DNA from: Sinobacterium norvegicum
GTDB taxonomy: Bacteria > Pseudomonadota > Gammaproteobacteria > Pseudomonadales > Sinobacteriaceae
Assembly (NCBI RefSeq): GCF_923077115.1
Contig: NZ_CAKLPX010000001.1
Coordinates: 310,001-374,000 of the forward strand
DNA length: 64,000 nucleotides
Direction of reading: 5' to 3'
Shown here in pieces: positions 1 to 8,680 of this stretch (within the stretch, counting starts at the first letter, position 1; each line of letters opens with the position of its first letter). The notes beneath the pieces were generated by a model. The model saw nothing but the letters and a program-made list of their open reading frames with translations, was not told where the DNA came from and searched no databases. Position numbers and translations under genes: made by a program.

Positions 1-228
1 CGTGTTAGAGATGTCTTGAACTTCTTTGATATCGTAGTTTTCGAGATCAGATTCGGTGAAAGCAGAAATCGAAATCGGTGTATCTTGTAGTGACTCGGCA
101 CGTTTCTGCGCGGTGACGACTACTTCTTCAAGAGTAATGGACTCTGCCTGAGCAAAGCTGCTGGTGCCGATCAGTGTTGCAGTTGCTAACTTGATCGCTG
201 TCGCCAATTGGCTTCTATTGTTTTTCAT
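1..228 (-). CDS. TonB-dependent receptor, N-terminal part (runs off the window)
   Basis: The first 76 codons of a gene entering from the left edge. The protein opens with a typical signal peptide (MKNNRSQ, then a hydrophobic stretch ending in SSFAQA). A TonB-box-like segment follows (ITLEEVVVTAQKR), then the start of a plug domain with LQDTPISISAF. This layout is characteristic of outer-membrane TonB-dependent receptors, which import siderophores, vitamin B12 or oligomers using energy from TonB-ExbBD. The ATG lies about 9 nt after a GGGGAG ribosome site on the minus strand. The substrate cannot be judged because the barrel lies outside the window. An AraC-family gene lies just upstream on the same strand and may regulate it. 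Confidence 0.85.
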   Translation of the reverse strand, partial: MKNNRSQLATAIKLATATLIGTSSFAQAESITLEEVVVTAQKRAESLQDTPISISAFTESDLENYDIKEVQDISNT

Positions 229-351
229 CTGTCGTGCTCCCCATCCGGCTCTTTATGAGCGGGTAATTATAATTTTACGGGGTCAGACTAATTGAGATAA
301 TACCGTTGTCATATAGCTGTAACTATCGCTCGCTATTGGCGATATCTATCA

Positions 352-1428
352 CTAGTGACTTAGTGGTGAGCGAGAATGACATGTGTCACGGTACTGAGCA
401 GGGCTAACCCCTGACCACTTCTTGAATGCACGGTGAAAGGTGCTGACATCGGAGTAATTTAATTGACTGGCAATTTCTTTAATCGCGGTATTACCACCTT
501 GTAACATTGTGATGGCGGCGTCATATCGGCACTGATCTTTGATGTTTTGATAGCTTGTATTTTCTTTTTGCAGGCGACGGTGGAGAGTGGCGACGGCAAT
601 ATTGCATCGTTTTGCAACGGTTTCGGCGTCGGGCATGGCACGGCTCAGATCACTACCAATCAGTGATTTAATTTGTTCCGCCAGTGTTTTTGGCTGTTCT
701 TCGATCAACATCAGCTCGAGGGGGAATTTGCTTAACAGTGTGTCTGTGGTCTGCTGATTTTGTACGATCTCATGTTTTAGAAAACGTTTTTCAAATTCTA
801 TGCTGCAATAATCTTGGTCAAATAATAATGTGCCGTTAAACATTTTATTGAGCTCGGCATGTTGCTTATCGCTGGCGCTGAGGTTGACACGTGCTTGTTG
901 TAGCGGGATGTATTCGCCAATTAACCAGCAGCACAATCGGTGCCATATCCATAGGCTGATAGAAATGCCGCGAGTGCCTGGCAGCCAATTGAGTCGGTCC
1001 ATCGAGAACATCTCTGGCGACCACACGTTTTCCTTCAGCAAATCATCGCTGTACGTAATGCGCAAAATAGCAGTGTTATTCGATAGGATTAATTTGGCAG
1101 CACTGCCTTCGGGGCCTAATCGACGAAAGAAGGCAGTGAAATTATTGAGCGCCTCCTTCAGTGTTGTTGCTTGAACCATCGACATGAGTAGCAACCGATA
1201 ATTACTGACCCTGGACAAATCGTCTGCATCTTCCCCGTGTAAGTAATGCTGCAGCCGTTTCACGATGCCGATAAAAATATCGCAATAGATTTCTGCGCTG
1301 ACAGTTTCTTCACTATCAAGCATGGCAAAGCTGCAATTGGCGTCTGCTAACACGGTTGCTTTCTCAGTGTCGTCGGGTAACAGACGAAGAAGAGAGACGG
1401 CATATCTGCTGGGTACAATGCTCGGCAA
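352..1428 (-). CDS. AraC-family transcriptional regulator
   Basis: A 358-residue protein. The N-terminal about 220 residues look like the arabinose-binding/dimerisation-type sensor domain seen in OruR/ArgR-like AraC regulators. The C-terminal about 90 residues form the paired helix-turn-helix AraC domain (IAVATLHRRLQKE and IKEIASQLNYSDVSTFHRAF, then WSGVSPAQYR). The start is a TTG preceded by a strong GGAGG Shine-Dalgarno about 5 nt away. It points the same way as the downstream TonB receptor, with about 120 nt between, so control of that receptor or of a linked catabolic gene is plausible but inferred. The ligand is unknown. Confidence 0.88.
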   Translation of the reverse strand: MPSIVPSRYAVSLLRLLPDDTEKATVLADANCSFAMLDSEETVSAEIYCDIFIGIVKRLQHYLHGEDADDLSRVSNYRLLLMSMVQATTLKEALNNFTAFFRRLGPEGSAAKLILSNNTAILRITYSDDLLKENVWSPEMFSMDRLNWLPGTRGISISLWIWHRLCCWLIGEYIPLQQARVNLSASDKQHAELNKMFNGTLLFDQDYCSIEFEKRFLKHEIVQNQQTTDTLLSKFPLELMLIEEQPKTLAEQIKSLIGSDLSRAMPDAETVAKRCNIAVATLHRRLQKENTSYQNIKDQCRYDAAITMLQGGNTAIKEIASQLNYSDVSTFHRAFKKWSGVSPAQYRDTCHSRSPLSH

Positions 1429-2832
<1,404 letters not shown>

Positions 2833-2892
2833 TATAAGCACCATAAAAACTATGGCTACGAGCAATCCAAGCGTATAATTATCGCTTATGAC

Positions 2893-2920
2893 AACGGCAG
2901 GATGATATCCTGCCGTTTTT
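2893..2920 (+). terminator. Intrinsic terminator of cysB
   Basis: Inverted repeat aacggcaggat / atcctgccgtt with a 3-nt loop followed by a run of T. It lies 60 nt after the cysB stop. Confidence 0.88.
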
Positions 2921-2954
2921 GGTTGTCTGCACTTTTTTCTATAGGTTTTTCCCC

Positions 2955-4331
2955 GTGACTGAATCATTTAAAACACTGCCTCTTCCCCCGTCGATGATCG
3001 AGACGTTAGACAACCTTGGTTATCACTCTATGACAGAGATTCAGTCAAAGAGCTTGCCGTTTGTATTGCAGGGTCGAGATGTTGTCGCCAAGGCAAAAAC
3101 AGGCAGCGGTAAAACGGCTGCCTTTGCCCTGGGTATGCTGGAGCGTATTCAGGCCTCTAGCTTTGCCGTTCAGGGGTTAGTGTTGTGTCCAACTCGTGAG
3201 CTGTGTACACAGGTGGCGACCGAGATTCGCAAGCTGGCGCGGTACAAAGGCAACATCAAGGTGTTGCTACTTTGTGGCGGTCAGTCTATTGGCCCGCAAA
3301 TAGGTTCGTTAGAGCACGGTGCACATATTGTGGTGGGAACGCCAGGCCGGATTCAAGACCATTTGCGTAAACAGACGTTAACACTGAGTAAGGTGGCAAC
3401 GGTTGTGCTCGATGAGGCCGATAGAATGTTGGATATGGGGTTTAGCGATGCTGTTCAGCAAATTGTCAATCAAACCCCTTCAACGCGACAGACTTTGCTG
3501 TTCTCTGCCACGTACCCCAGCGGTATCGAAAAGCTGACAAAAAGCATTATGAAAGACCCTGAGGTCATCAGTGTTGAAGCCGTACACAGCGAGAGTAATA
3601 TTGAACAATTGTTTGTTCAGGCCAGCCGTAACAAAAAGGATGATTTACTACTCAAGCTCTTTCAGCACTATCAGCCGGCTTCTACTGTTGTTTTTTGTAA
3701 CACCAAACAACAATGCAAAGAGGTATGCCGGATGATAAAAGAGCATGGCGGCAGTGCCGATGCCTTACACGGTGACTTGGAACAACGCGATCGTGACAAG
3801 GTGTTGGTGCGGTTTTCACAGTCGAGCTGCTCGGTATTAGTGGCGACAGATGTGGCCGCCCGTGGAATTGATATTGCCGATTTAGCCATGGTGGTCAACT
3901 ACGATGTGCCGCGAGACCCTGAGATTTATATTCACCGTGTCGGTCGCACCGGCCGCGCTGGTAAGTCTGGCTTGGCTTTAAGTATCTACAGCGAAAGTGA
4001 GACTTATAAAGTCGAACTCATCGAGGACTACCGTAAGCAGCCGACTGTTTATTTAGACCCTGATACCTTAAACGGCGACAAGCCGCTGCCGTTACCTGAA
4101 TGGGTCAGTATTGAGGTCGCCGGTGGACGAAAAGATAAGATTCGCCCGGGTGATTTGCTGGGTGCGCTAACGGCCAATCAGCTGTTAACCGGCAAGGCCG
4201 TTGGTAATATTACCATCTTCGATCGTGTCAGTTACGTGGCGGTGGCTGAAGCCGATGCTAAGTTGGCGTTAAAGCAATTGACGGCGGGTAAGGTAAAGGG
4301 GCGCAAGGTCTTGGCTAGAATTGCCAAGTAA
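2955..4331 (+). CDS. dbpA: ATP-dependent RNA helicase DbpA
   Basis: A DEAD-box RNA helicase of about 458 residues, matching DbpA length. Visible motifs: Q motif (TEIQSKSLP), Walker A AKTGSGKTAAF, PTRELCTQV, GTPGRI, DEAD (VLDEADRMLDMGF), SAT, and the C-terminal helicase motifs VATDVAARGID and HRVGRTGRAG. The last about 75 residues are the DbpA RNA-binding domain (RPGDLLGALTANQLLTGKAVGNI), which targets hairpin 92 of 23S rRNA in large-subunit assembly. I chose the GTG at 2955, giving MTESFKTLPLPPS. The longer frame begins at a TTG inside the cysB terminator and adds 12 unlikely residues. Confidence 0.95.
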   Translation: MTESFKTLPLPPSMIETLDNLGYHSMTEIQSKSLPFVLQGRDVVAKAKTGSGKTAAFALGMLERIQASSFAVQGLVLCPTRELCTQVATEIRKLARYKGNIKVLLLCGGQSIGPQIGSLEHGAHIVVGTPGRIQDHLRKQTLTLSKVATVVLDEADRMLDMGFSDAVQQIVNQTPSTRQTLLFSATYPSGIEKLTKSIMKDPEVISVEAVHSESNIEQLFVQASRNKKDDLLLKLFQHYQPASTVVFCNTKQQCKEVCRMIKEHGGSADALHGDLEQRDRDKVLVRFSQSSCSVLVATDVAARGIDIADLAMVVNYDVPRDPEIYIHRVGRTGRAGKSGLALSIYSESETYKVELIEDYRKQPTVYLDPDTLNGDKPLPLPEWVSIEVAGGRKDKIRPGDLLGALTANQLLTGKAVGNITIFDRVSYVAVAEADAKLALKQLTAGKVKGRKVLARIAK

Positions 4332-4425
4332 TCACCCCGCGGGTAAGTAGTTTGTTGCTATTGAATTTCTAACAAGGTAGATTTGGCGCAACATAATTAG
4401 CTATAACAATTGTTGGGAGTTTGCC

Positions 4426-5043
4426 GTGGAAATCGCATGTTTAGACCTTGAAGGTGTTTTGGTCCCTGAGATCTGGATTAAGTTTGCTGAAAAGACAGGT
4501 ATTGAGGAGTTGAAGGCGACGACTCGTGATATTCCTGATTATGATGTGTTGATGAAGCAGCGCCTCGATATATTGGCGAAACACGGTCTGGGCTTAAACG
4601 AAATTCAAGAAGTTATTGCCACGCTTGCACCGTTAGAGGGCGCACGCGAGTTTATCGACTGGTTGCGAGAGCGTTTCCAGGTAGTGATTCTATCGGATAC
4701 ATTCTATGAGTTTTCTCAGCCCTTAATGGCACAGCTTGGTTTCCCGACATTGTTGTGTCATCGGCTAGAAACTGACGAATCAGGTAAGGTGGTTAACTAT
4801 CACTTGCGTCAAAAAGACCCCAAACGTCAGTCCGTTATAGCTTTTCACAGCCTATATTATCGTGTTATTGCCGCTGGCGATTCTTACAATGACACCACGA
4901 TGTTGGCAGAGGCTGATGCGGGTATTCTGTTCCACTCGCCGCAGAACGTGATCGATGAATTCCCACAGTTTCCGGCTGTGCAGACCTTCGAGGATTTAAA
5001 GAAAGAGTTTATTAAGGCCAGTAACCGCGACTTGGCTTTATAA
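4426..5043 (+). CDS. thrH: ThrH, phosphoserine phosphatase / homoserine phosphotransferase
   Basis: A 205-residue HAD-superfamily enzyme matching ThrH of pseudomonads. It has the HAD nucleophile motif as DLEG near residue 7, then SDTFYEF (motif II), the lysine in RQKDPKRQ, and the metal-binding GDSYNDTTML (motif IV). ThrH dephosphorylates phosphoserine and can move the phosphate onto homoserine, linking serine and threonine synthesis. The start is a GTG with a GGGAG-type site about 7 nt upstream. It stands alone between dbpA and the terminator shared with pabB. Confidence 0.93.
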   Translation: MEIACLDLEGVLVPEIWIKFAEKTGIEELKATTRDIPDYDVLMKQRLDILAKHGLGLNEIQEVIATLAPLEGAREFIDWLRERFQVVILSDTFYEFSQPLMAQLGFPTLLCHRLETDESGKVVNYHLRQKDPKRQSVIAFHSLYYRVIAAGDSYNDTTMLAEADAGILFHSPQNVIDEFPQFPAVQTFEDLKKEFIKASNRDLAL

Positions 5044-5063
5044 TATTCGCCTAGGCGAGAGAG

Positions 5064-5089
5064 AAAACCCGCTGATAGCGGGTTTTTTT
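5064..5089. terminator. Bidirectional terminator between thrH and pabB
   Basis: Perfect stem aaaacccgc / gcgggtttt with a short loop, with A and T runs on either side. It serves the convergent thrH (+) and pabB (-). Confidence 0.9.
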
Positions 5090-5108
5090 ATGTCTTATTG
5101 TTGCGGAT

Positions 5109-6578
5109 TTACAAATTTTCTAGGGTGGTCATTAACAACTGCACCTTGGTCAGTGACTCTTGGTACTCCTCGTCGAGATCGGAGTCCATGACGATGCCGC
5201 CGCCGCCCCAGCAGTGAATGTGTTGGCCGTCGGCCACCATGGTTCTGATAGCAATATTGCTGTCGGCGTATCCGTTAAAGCTAACATAACCGATTGAGCC
5301 ACAGTAGGCTGAGCGACCAATCTGTTCCAGCTCTGCGATGATTTCCATTGAACGTTTTTTCGGGGCGCCAGTGATGGAGCCGCCAGGAAATGCACGACTG
5401 AGTAGTTCGATTTGACTGCAGTCTTCGGCTAGCTCAGCGGTGATGGTGCTGACCAGGTGATGAACGTTGGCAAAACTTTCGACCTCAAACAGTTTGGGAA
5501 CGCGGACGGATCCATGCTTGGCACTCTTGCTGATGTCGTTGCGAAGCAGGTCGACAATCATCAAGTTCTCAGCTCGATCTTTGCCGGATTGTTGTAACTC
5601 TTTTACCAGTTGTTGATCTTCGCTGCTGCTGTGGCCTCGTCGACGCGTGCCTTTAATCGGCTTGGTTTCGATCTTACCGTTTTCGACCTGAATAAAGCGT
5701 TCGGGTGACAGGCTCAAGATTTGGTGGTCACCGGTATTGAAGTAAGCAGAATAAGGTGAGGGCAGTGCCGACTTGAGTGCCTTATATGCCTGCCAGCTAT
5801 TGCCTTGGTAGCCCGCCTGAAAGTGCTGGCTAAAATTGACCTGATAACAATCGCCTGCGACGATGTAGCGCTTTATTTGCTCGAACCTGTGCTGGTACTG
5901 TTGCCTGCTCATCGATGGCGAAAAAGCCTCGGTGATAGTAAACGATGACAGCGGTGTTGCCCGTTGTTGATAATAGGTTTGTTTATATTGTTCGAGCTGT
6001 TCGCGTCCCTGGTCAGAAACACTGATTAGGGTGGTGGTTTTTTGGTGATGGTCGTTGCAGATGCACCAGTGATAAATGCCGGCATTGAGCATGGCAAGGT
6101 CGTCGGCACTGGCGTTGCTATCGATGCCCAGCATCTTGGCACCGAGTTCATAGCTGCTTTGAAAAATTAGCCCACCGATAAAATTAAACGAGCTGTTTTT
6201 ATTCGTCGTTTTGAATACGTTGAGCAGTGGTTTAATACGGGCGATGGCCTGTTCTAATGTAGCAGCCGATGAAGAGTTGTTAATCTTCAGTGTATGGCCA
6301 TCGTAACGAATGCGTTGTTGCGGGAAGGCCGTTATTATATCAGTCGCCCCGTGTGCAGAGTGGTAGTTACCACTGTCGAGAAAGACTGCGCCAGGCTGTT
6401 GGTGGATGGGCTCAAACAGCAAATTGCTATCGGCTTGGTACTCGATGGCCTCGCTGTAGAGGTTGATGCTGATAGTCACTGGCTGTCGCTCATTGTTAAC
6501 GCAGGGGAGGGGATGCAGTGGTTTGCCCCCAATCGGCGTGGATTTTAACGCTTTGAATGGGTTCAATACTAGCCTCAA
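5109..6578 (-). CDS. pabB: Aminodeoxychorismate synthase component I
   Basis: A chorismate-binding enzyme of about 489 residues that makes 4-amino-4-deoxychorismate for folate synthesis with the glutaminase PabA (not in this window). The lysine of PIKGTRRRG, near residue 309, is the hallmark of PabB; TrpE has alanine there. Other motifs are DRAENLMIVDLLRNDI, FPGGSITGAPKKRSMEII and YCGSIGYVSFNG. The N-terminal domain (LHPLPCVNN to PGAVFLDSG) is pseudomonad-like. The longest frame starts at a TTG. Starting at an internal GTG would remove 33 residues, so the start is uncertain. It is divergent from the propionyl-CoA carboxylase genes. Confidence 0.93.
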   Translation of the reverse strand: MRLVLNPFKALKSTPIGGKPLHPLPCVNNERQPVTISINLYSEAIEYQADSNLLFEPIHQQPGAVFLDSGNYHSAHGATDIITAFPQQRIRYDGHTLKINNSSSAATLEQAIARIKPLLNVFKTTNKNSSFNFIGGLIFQSSYELGAKMLGIDSNASADDLAMLNAGIYHWCICNDHHQKTTTLISVSDQGREQLEQYKQTYYQQRATPLSSFTITEAFSPSMSRQQYQHRFEQIKRYIVAGDCYQVNFSQHFQAGYQGNSWQAYKALKSALPSPYSAYFNTGDHQILSLSPERFIQVENGKIETKPIKGTRRRGHSSSEDQQLVKELQQSGKDRAENLMIVDLLRNDISKSAKHGSVRVPKLFEVESFANVHHLVSTITAELAEDCSQIELLSRAFPGGSITGAPKKRSMEIIAELEQIGRSAYCGSIGYVSFNGYADSNIAIRTMVADGQHIHCWGGGGIVMDSDLDEEYQESLTKVQLLMTTLENL

Positions 6579-6917
6579 TGAGCTTAATTGTCTGTATCGA
6601 TGAGCGTTTAATACATTGACATTGCGTACTTAAAATCATATTTTAATGCTGATTTTTATGGCAACAGGGCTAAAACGCAGCAGTATGCGTAGCAAAACAG
6701 TCAATAATAATGATAAATTTAGCTAATTAAGGCTATGTGTTAGTCGCCGATTTTATTAAAATGGGCAATAAATAAATATGCCGTAAGTGGCAGTAAGTAC
6801 CTAATAAGGTGCAGTGCGCGGGCAGTTGTCGCACATTGCATCGATAGTATCGAGATTTGCCCACAAGGCCAAGACGCTATTTTCTTAGGTTTCAATACGT
6901 TGAGTTGAGAATAACTT
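6579..6917. promoter_or_regulatory. Divergent control region between pabB and the propionyl-CoA carboxylase operon
   Basis: No gene is visible in these 339 bases. A good sigma-70-like plus-strand promoter is present: TTGACA at 6616-6621, a 17-nt spacer and TATTTT at 6639-6644. That would give a leader of about 265 nt before the carboxyltransferase ATG. A perfect dyad TCGATAGTATCGA lies at 6841-6853, about 65 nt before that start, and is a candidate operator. I do not recognise a cobalamin or other riboswitch here. Confidence 0.5.
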
Positions 6918-8645
6918 ATGACAAAAACAACAAAGCAGACTCCATCTTTGGCAAATCCATTTGCAGAGGAAAAAGAAGTTGAGTTTACCATTCCTGGTCA
7001 GATCTCCTACGAGCCCGGCCTTTATGAAGAAAGCTTAAAGTCTGGCTATGATCTTATTCAGCGTCCTAAGAAGGCCGCCGGTGTTGCCAGTGTGACCAAG
7101 CAACACCAGAAAAAACGTATGACCATCTGGGAGCGTATTCAAGTTCTCACCGATAAAGAACCAACCATCCTCTACCAAAACTGGGGTAAAAACCTCGATG
7201 GCGCTTCGCTTGTCACCGCTATTGTCAATATCAATGGCCGTGACGTTGCTCTTTATGGTCATGATTTCACCGTTCGCGCCGGTTCAATGGATGCGACTAA
7301 CGGTAAGAAACTGGCCAAACTTTTTGAGCTGGCCGGTAAGCGTAAGATTCCATTGATAGGCTTAAATGACTCTGCGGGTGCTTTTATACCTGCCGGTGTT
7401 GGTGGTCTTGATGGTTATGCAGAAGCCTTTACCGCACTGCGTAAAATCAACGGTGTCGTTCCTTCGGTTATGTGTATGTTTGGTTTTAACGCAGGTGGCG
7501 GCTCCTATCTACCGCGTCAGGGCTCGTTCCTGATACAACCGAATGAAACCTTCTTCGGTTTAACCGGCCCTGGTGTTGTTAAGTCTGTCCTCGGTGAAGA
7601 CGTAACCCCTGATGAGTTGGGCGGCCCTGGCGTTCACTCGCAAAGCGGTGTGACTGATTTTGTTGTTGAAGATGAGGTGGCGGCACTTCAAAAGGTGAAA
7701 GAGTTACTCAACTACCTGCCTTCAAGTAATGCAGAGCTGGCACCATTTCAGCCAACCTCAGACCCTGTCGATCGTAAGACCTGGGATATCGATATCCTAT
7801 TGAAGAAGGCTTTCAACTCGCCTACAGGCTTCAATACACCGCTTGATATTTCTATTATTATCCAGCAGATCTGTGATCACGGCGATTATACCGAAATCCA
7901 GCCCGAACGTGCTCGTAACACCATTACGGCACTGGGCCGTCTCGGCGGTAATGTGGTTGGTTTTGTCGCCAATAACTCGGCGGTGTCATCGGGACAAATC
8001 GATATTGCTGCAGCCTATAAGAATGCGCGTTTTATCCGCTTCTGTAACGTCTATAACATTCCCGTTATTTTCCTTGAAGATACCACTGGCTTCCTGCCGG
8101 GTTCTGAGCAAGAAGCCGGTGGTATTGTACAGGCTGGCCGTGCCATGCTGGATGCGATTATCGATCTTCGTACGCCAAGATTCTTGATGATTATTCGCAA
8201 CGCCTTTGGTGGTGCCTACGCGTCATACAACAACTACCCAACAGGTGCTGACTTTGTTTGTGCTCTGCCGACTACCCGAGCTGCGGTAATGGGGCCTGCC
8301 GGTGTTGAGTATGTCTATAAGAAAGAGTTGCGTGATATTCGCGGCAGTGTTGCTCAGCGTGTGGCGGCAGCGACCGCAGAGCAGGTAGCTAACGGTCTTA
8401 CTCAGGAAGAAGGGAAGGCGGCGGCAGAAGCCGATGTTCAAGCCTGGGTTGCTGCCGAAGAGGCACTGCTTGTTACACGTTATGAAAAAGAGCTGATGAA
8501 CCCGAACGAAGCATTGAGCTTAGGTTCTATCTCGCAAATCGTTATGCCTTCTGACCTTCGTAAACTGATGGCAGAACAGCTGGCATTCCACATGCGCCAT
8601 TACAAGCCAGAACCGATGGCTGATGTGCAGCGTGAATTCCACTAA
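6918..8645 (+). CDS. Acyl-CoA carboxylase carboxyltransferase subunit (propionyl-CoA carboxylase beta type)
   Basis: A 575-residue carboxyltransferase of the crotonase-like fold. It moves CO2 from carboxybiotin onto an acyl-CoA. Oxyanion and glycine-rich motifs are visible in both halves: [19 protein letters not shown] and [16 protein letters not shown] in the N-half, [21 protein letters not shown] and [11 protein letters not shown] in the C-half. Propionyl-CoA is the likely substrate because epimerase, methylmalonyl-CoA mutase and MeaB follow. It has an N-terminal extension of about 60 residues. The next gene, 35 nt on, encodes the biotin carboxylase/carrier. Acetyl-CoA, or another acyl-CoA, cannot be excluded. 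Confidence 0.88.
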   Translation: MTKTTKQTPSLANPFAEEKEVEFTIPGQISYEPGLYEESLKSGYDLIQRPKKAAGVASVTKQHQKKRMTIWERIQVLTDKEPTILYQNWGKNLDGASLVTAIVNINGRDVALYGHDFTVRAGSMDATNGKKLAKLFELAGKRKIPLIGLNDSAGAFIPAGVGGLDGYAEAFTALRKINGVVPSVMCMFGFNAGGGSYLPRQGSFLIQPNETFFGLTGPGVVKSVLGEDVTPDELGGPGVHSQSGVTDFVVEDEVAALQKVKELLNYLPSSNAELAPFQPTSDPVDRKTWDIDILLKKAFNSPTGFNTPLDISIIIQQICDHGDYTEIQPERARNTITALGRLGGNVVGFVANNSAVSSGQIDIAAAYKNARFIRFCNVYNIPVIFLEDTTGFLPGSEQEAGGIVQAGRAMLDAIIDLRTPRFLMIIRNAFGGAYASYNNYPTGADFVCALPTTRAAVMGPAGVEYVYKKELRDIRGSVAQRVAAATAEQVANGLTQEEGKAAAEADVQAWVAAEEALLVTRYEKELMNPNEALSLGSISQIVMPSDLRKLMAEQLAFHMRHYKPEPMADVQREFH

Positions 8646-8680
8646 TAGGCAAGATTGAGAAAGATTAAGAGGTTTATCCA

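Noticed and set aside
2919-2954. Upstream extension of DbpA starting at a TTG.
   Set aside because: The TTG lies in the T run of the cysB terminator and the extra 12 residues are hydrophobic and not found in DbpA.
6579-6917. Possible riboswitch in the leader of the carboxylase operon.
   Set aside because: The leader is long enough, but I see no conserved riboswitch core, only a promoter and a short dyad.
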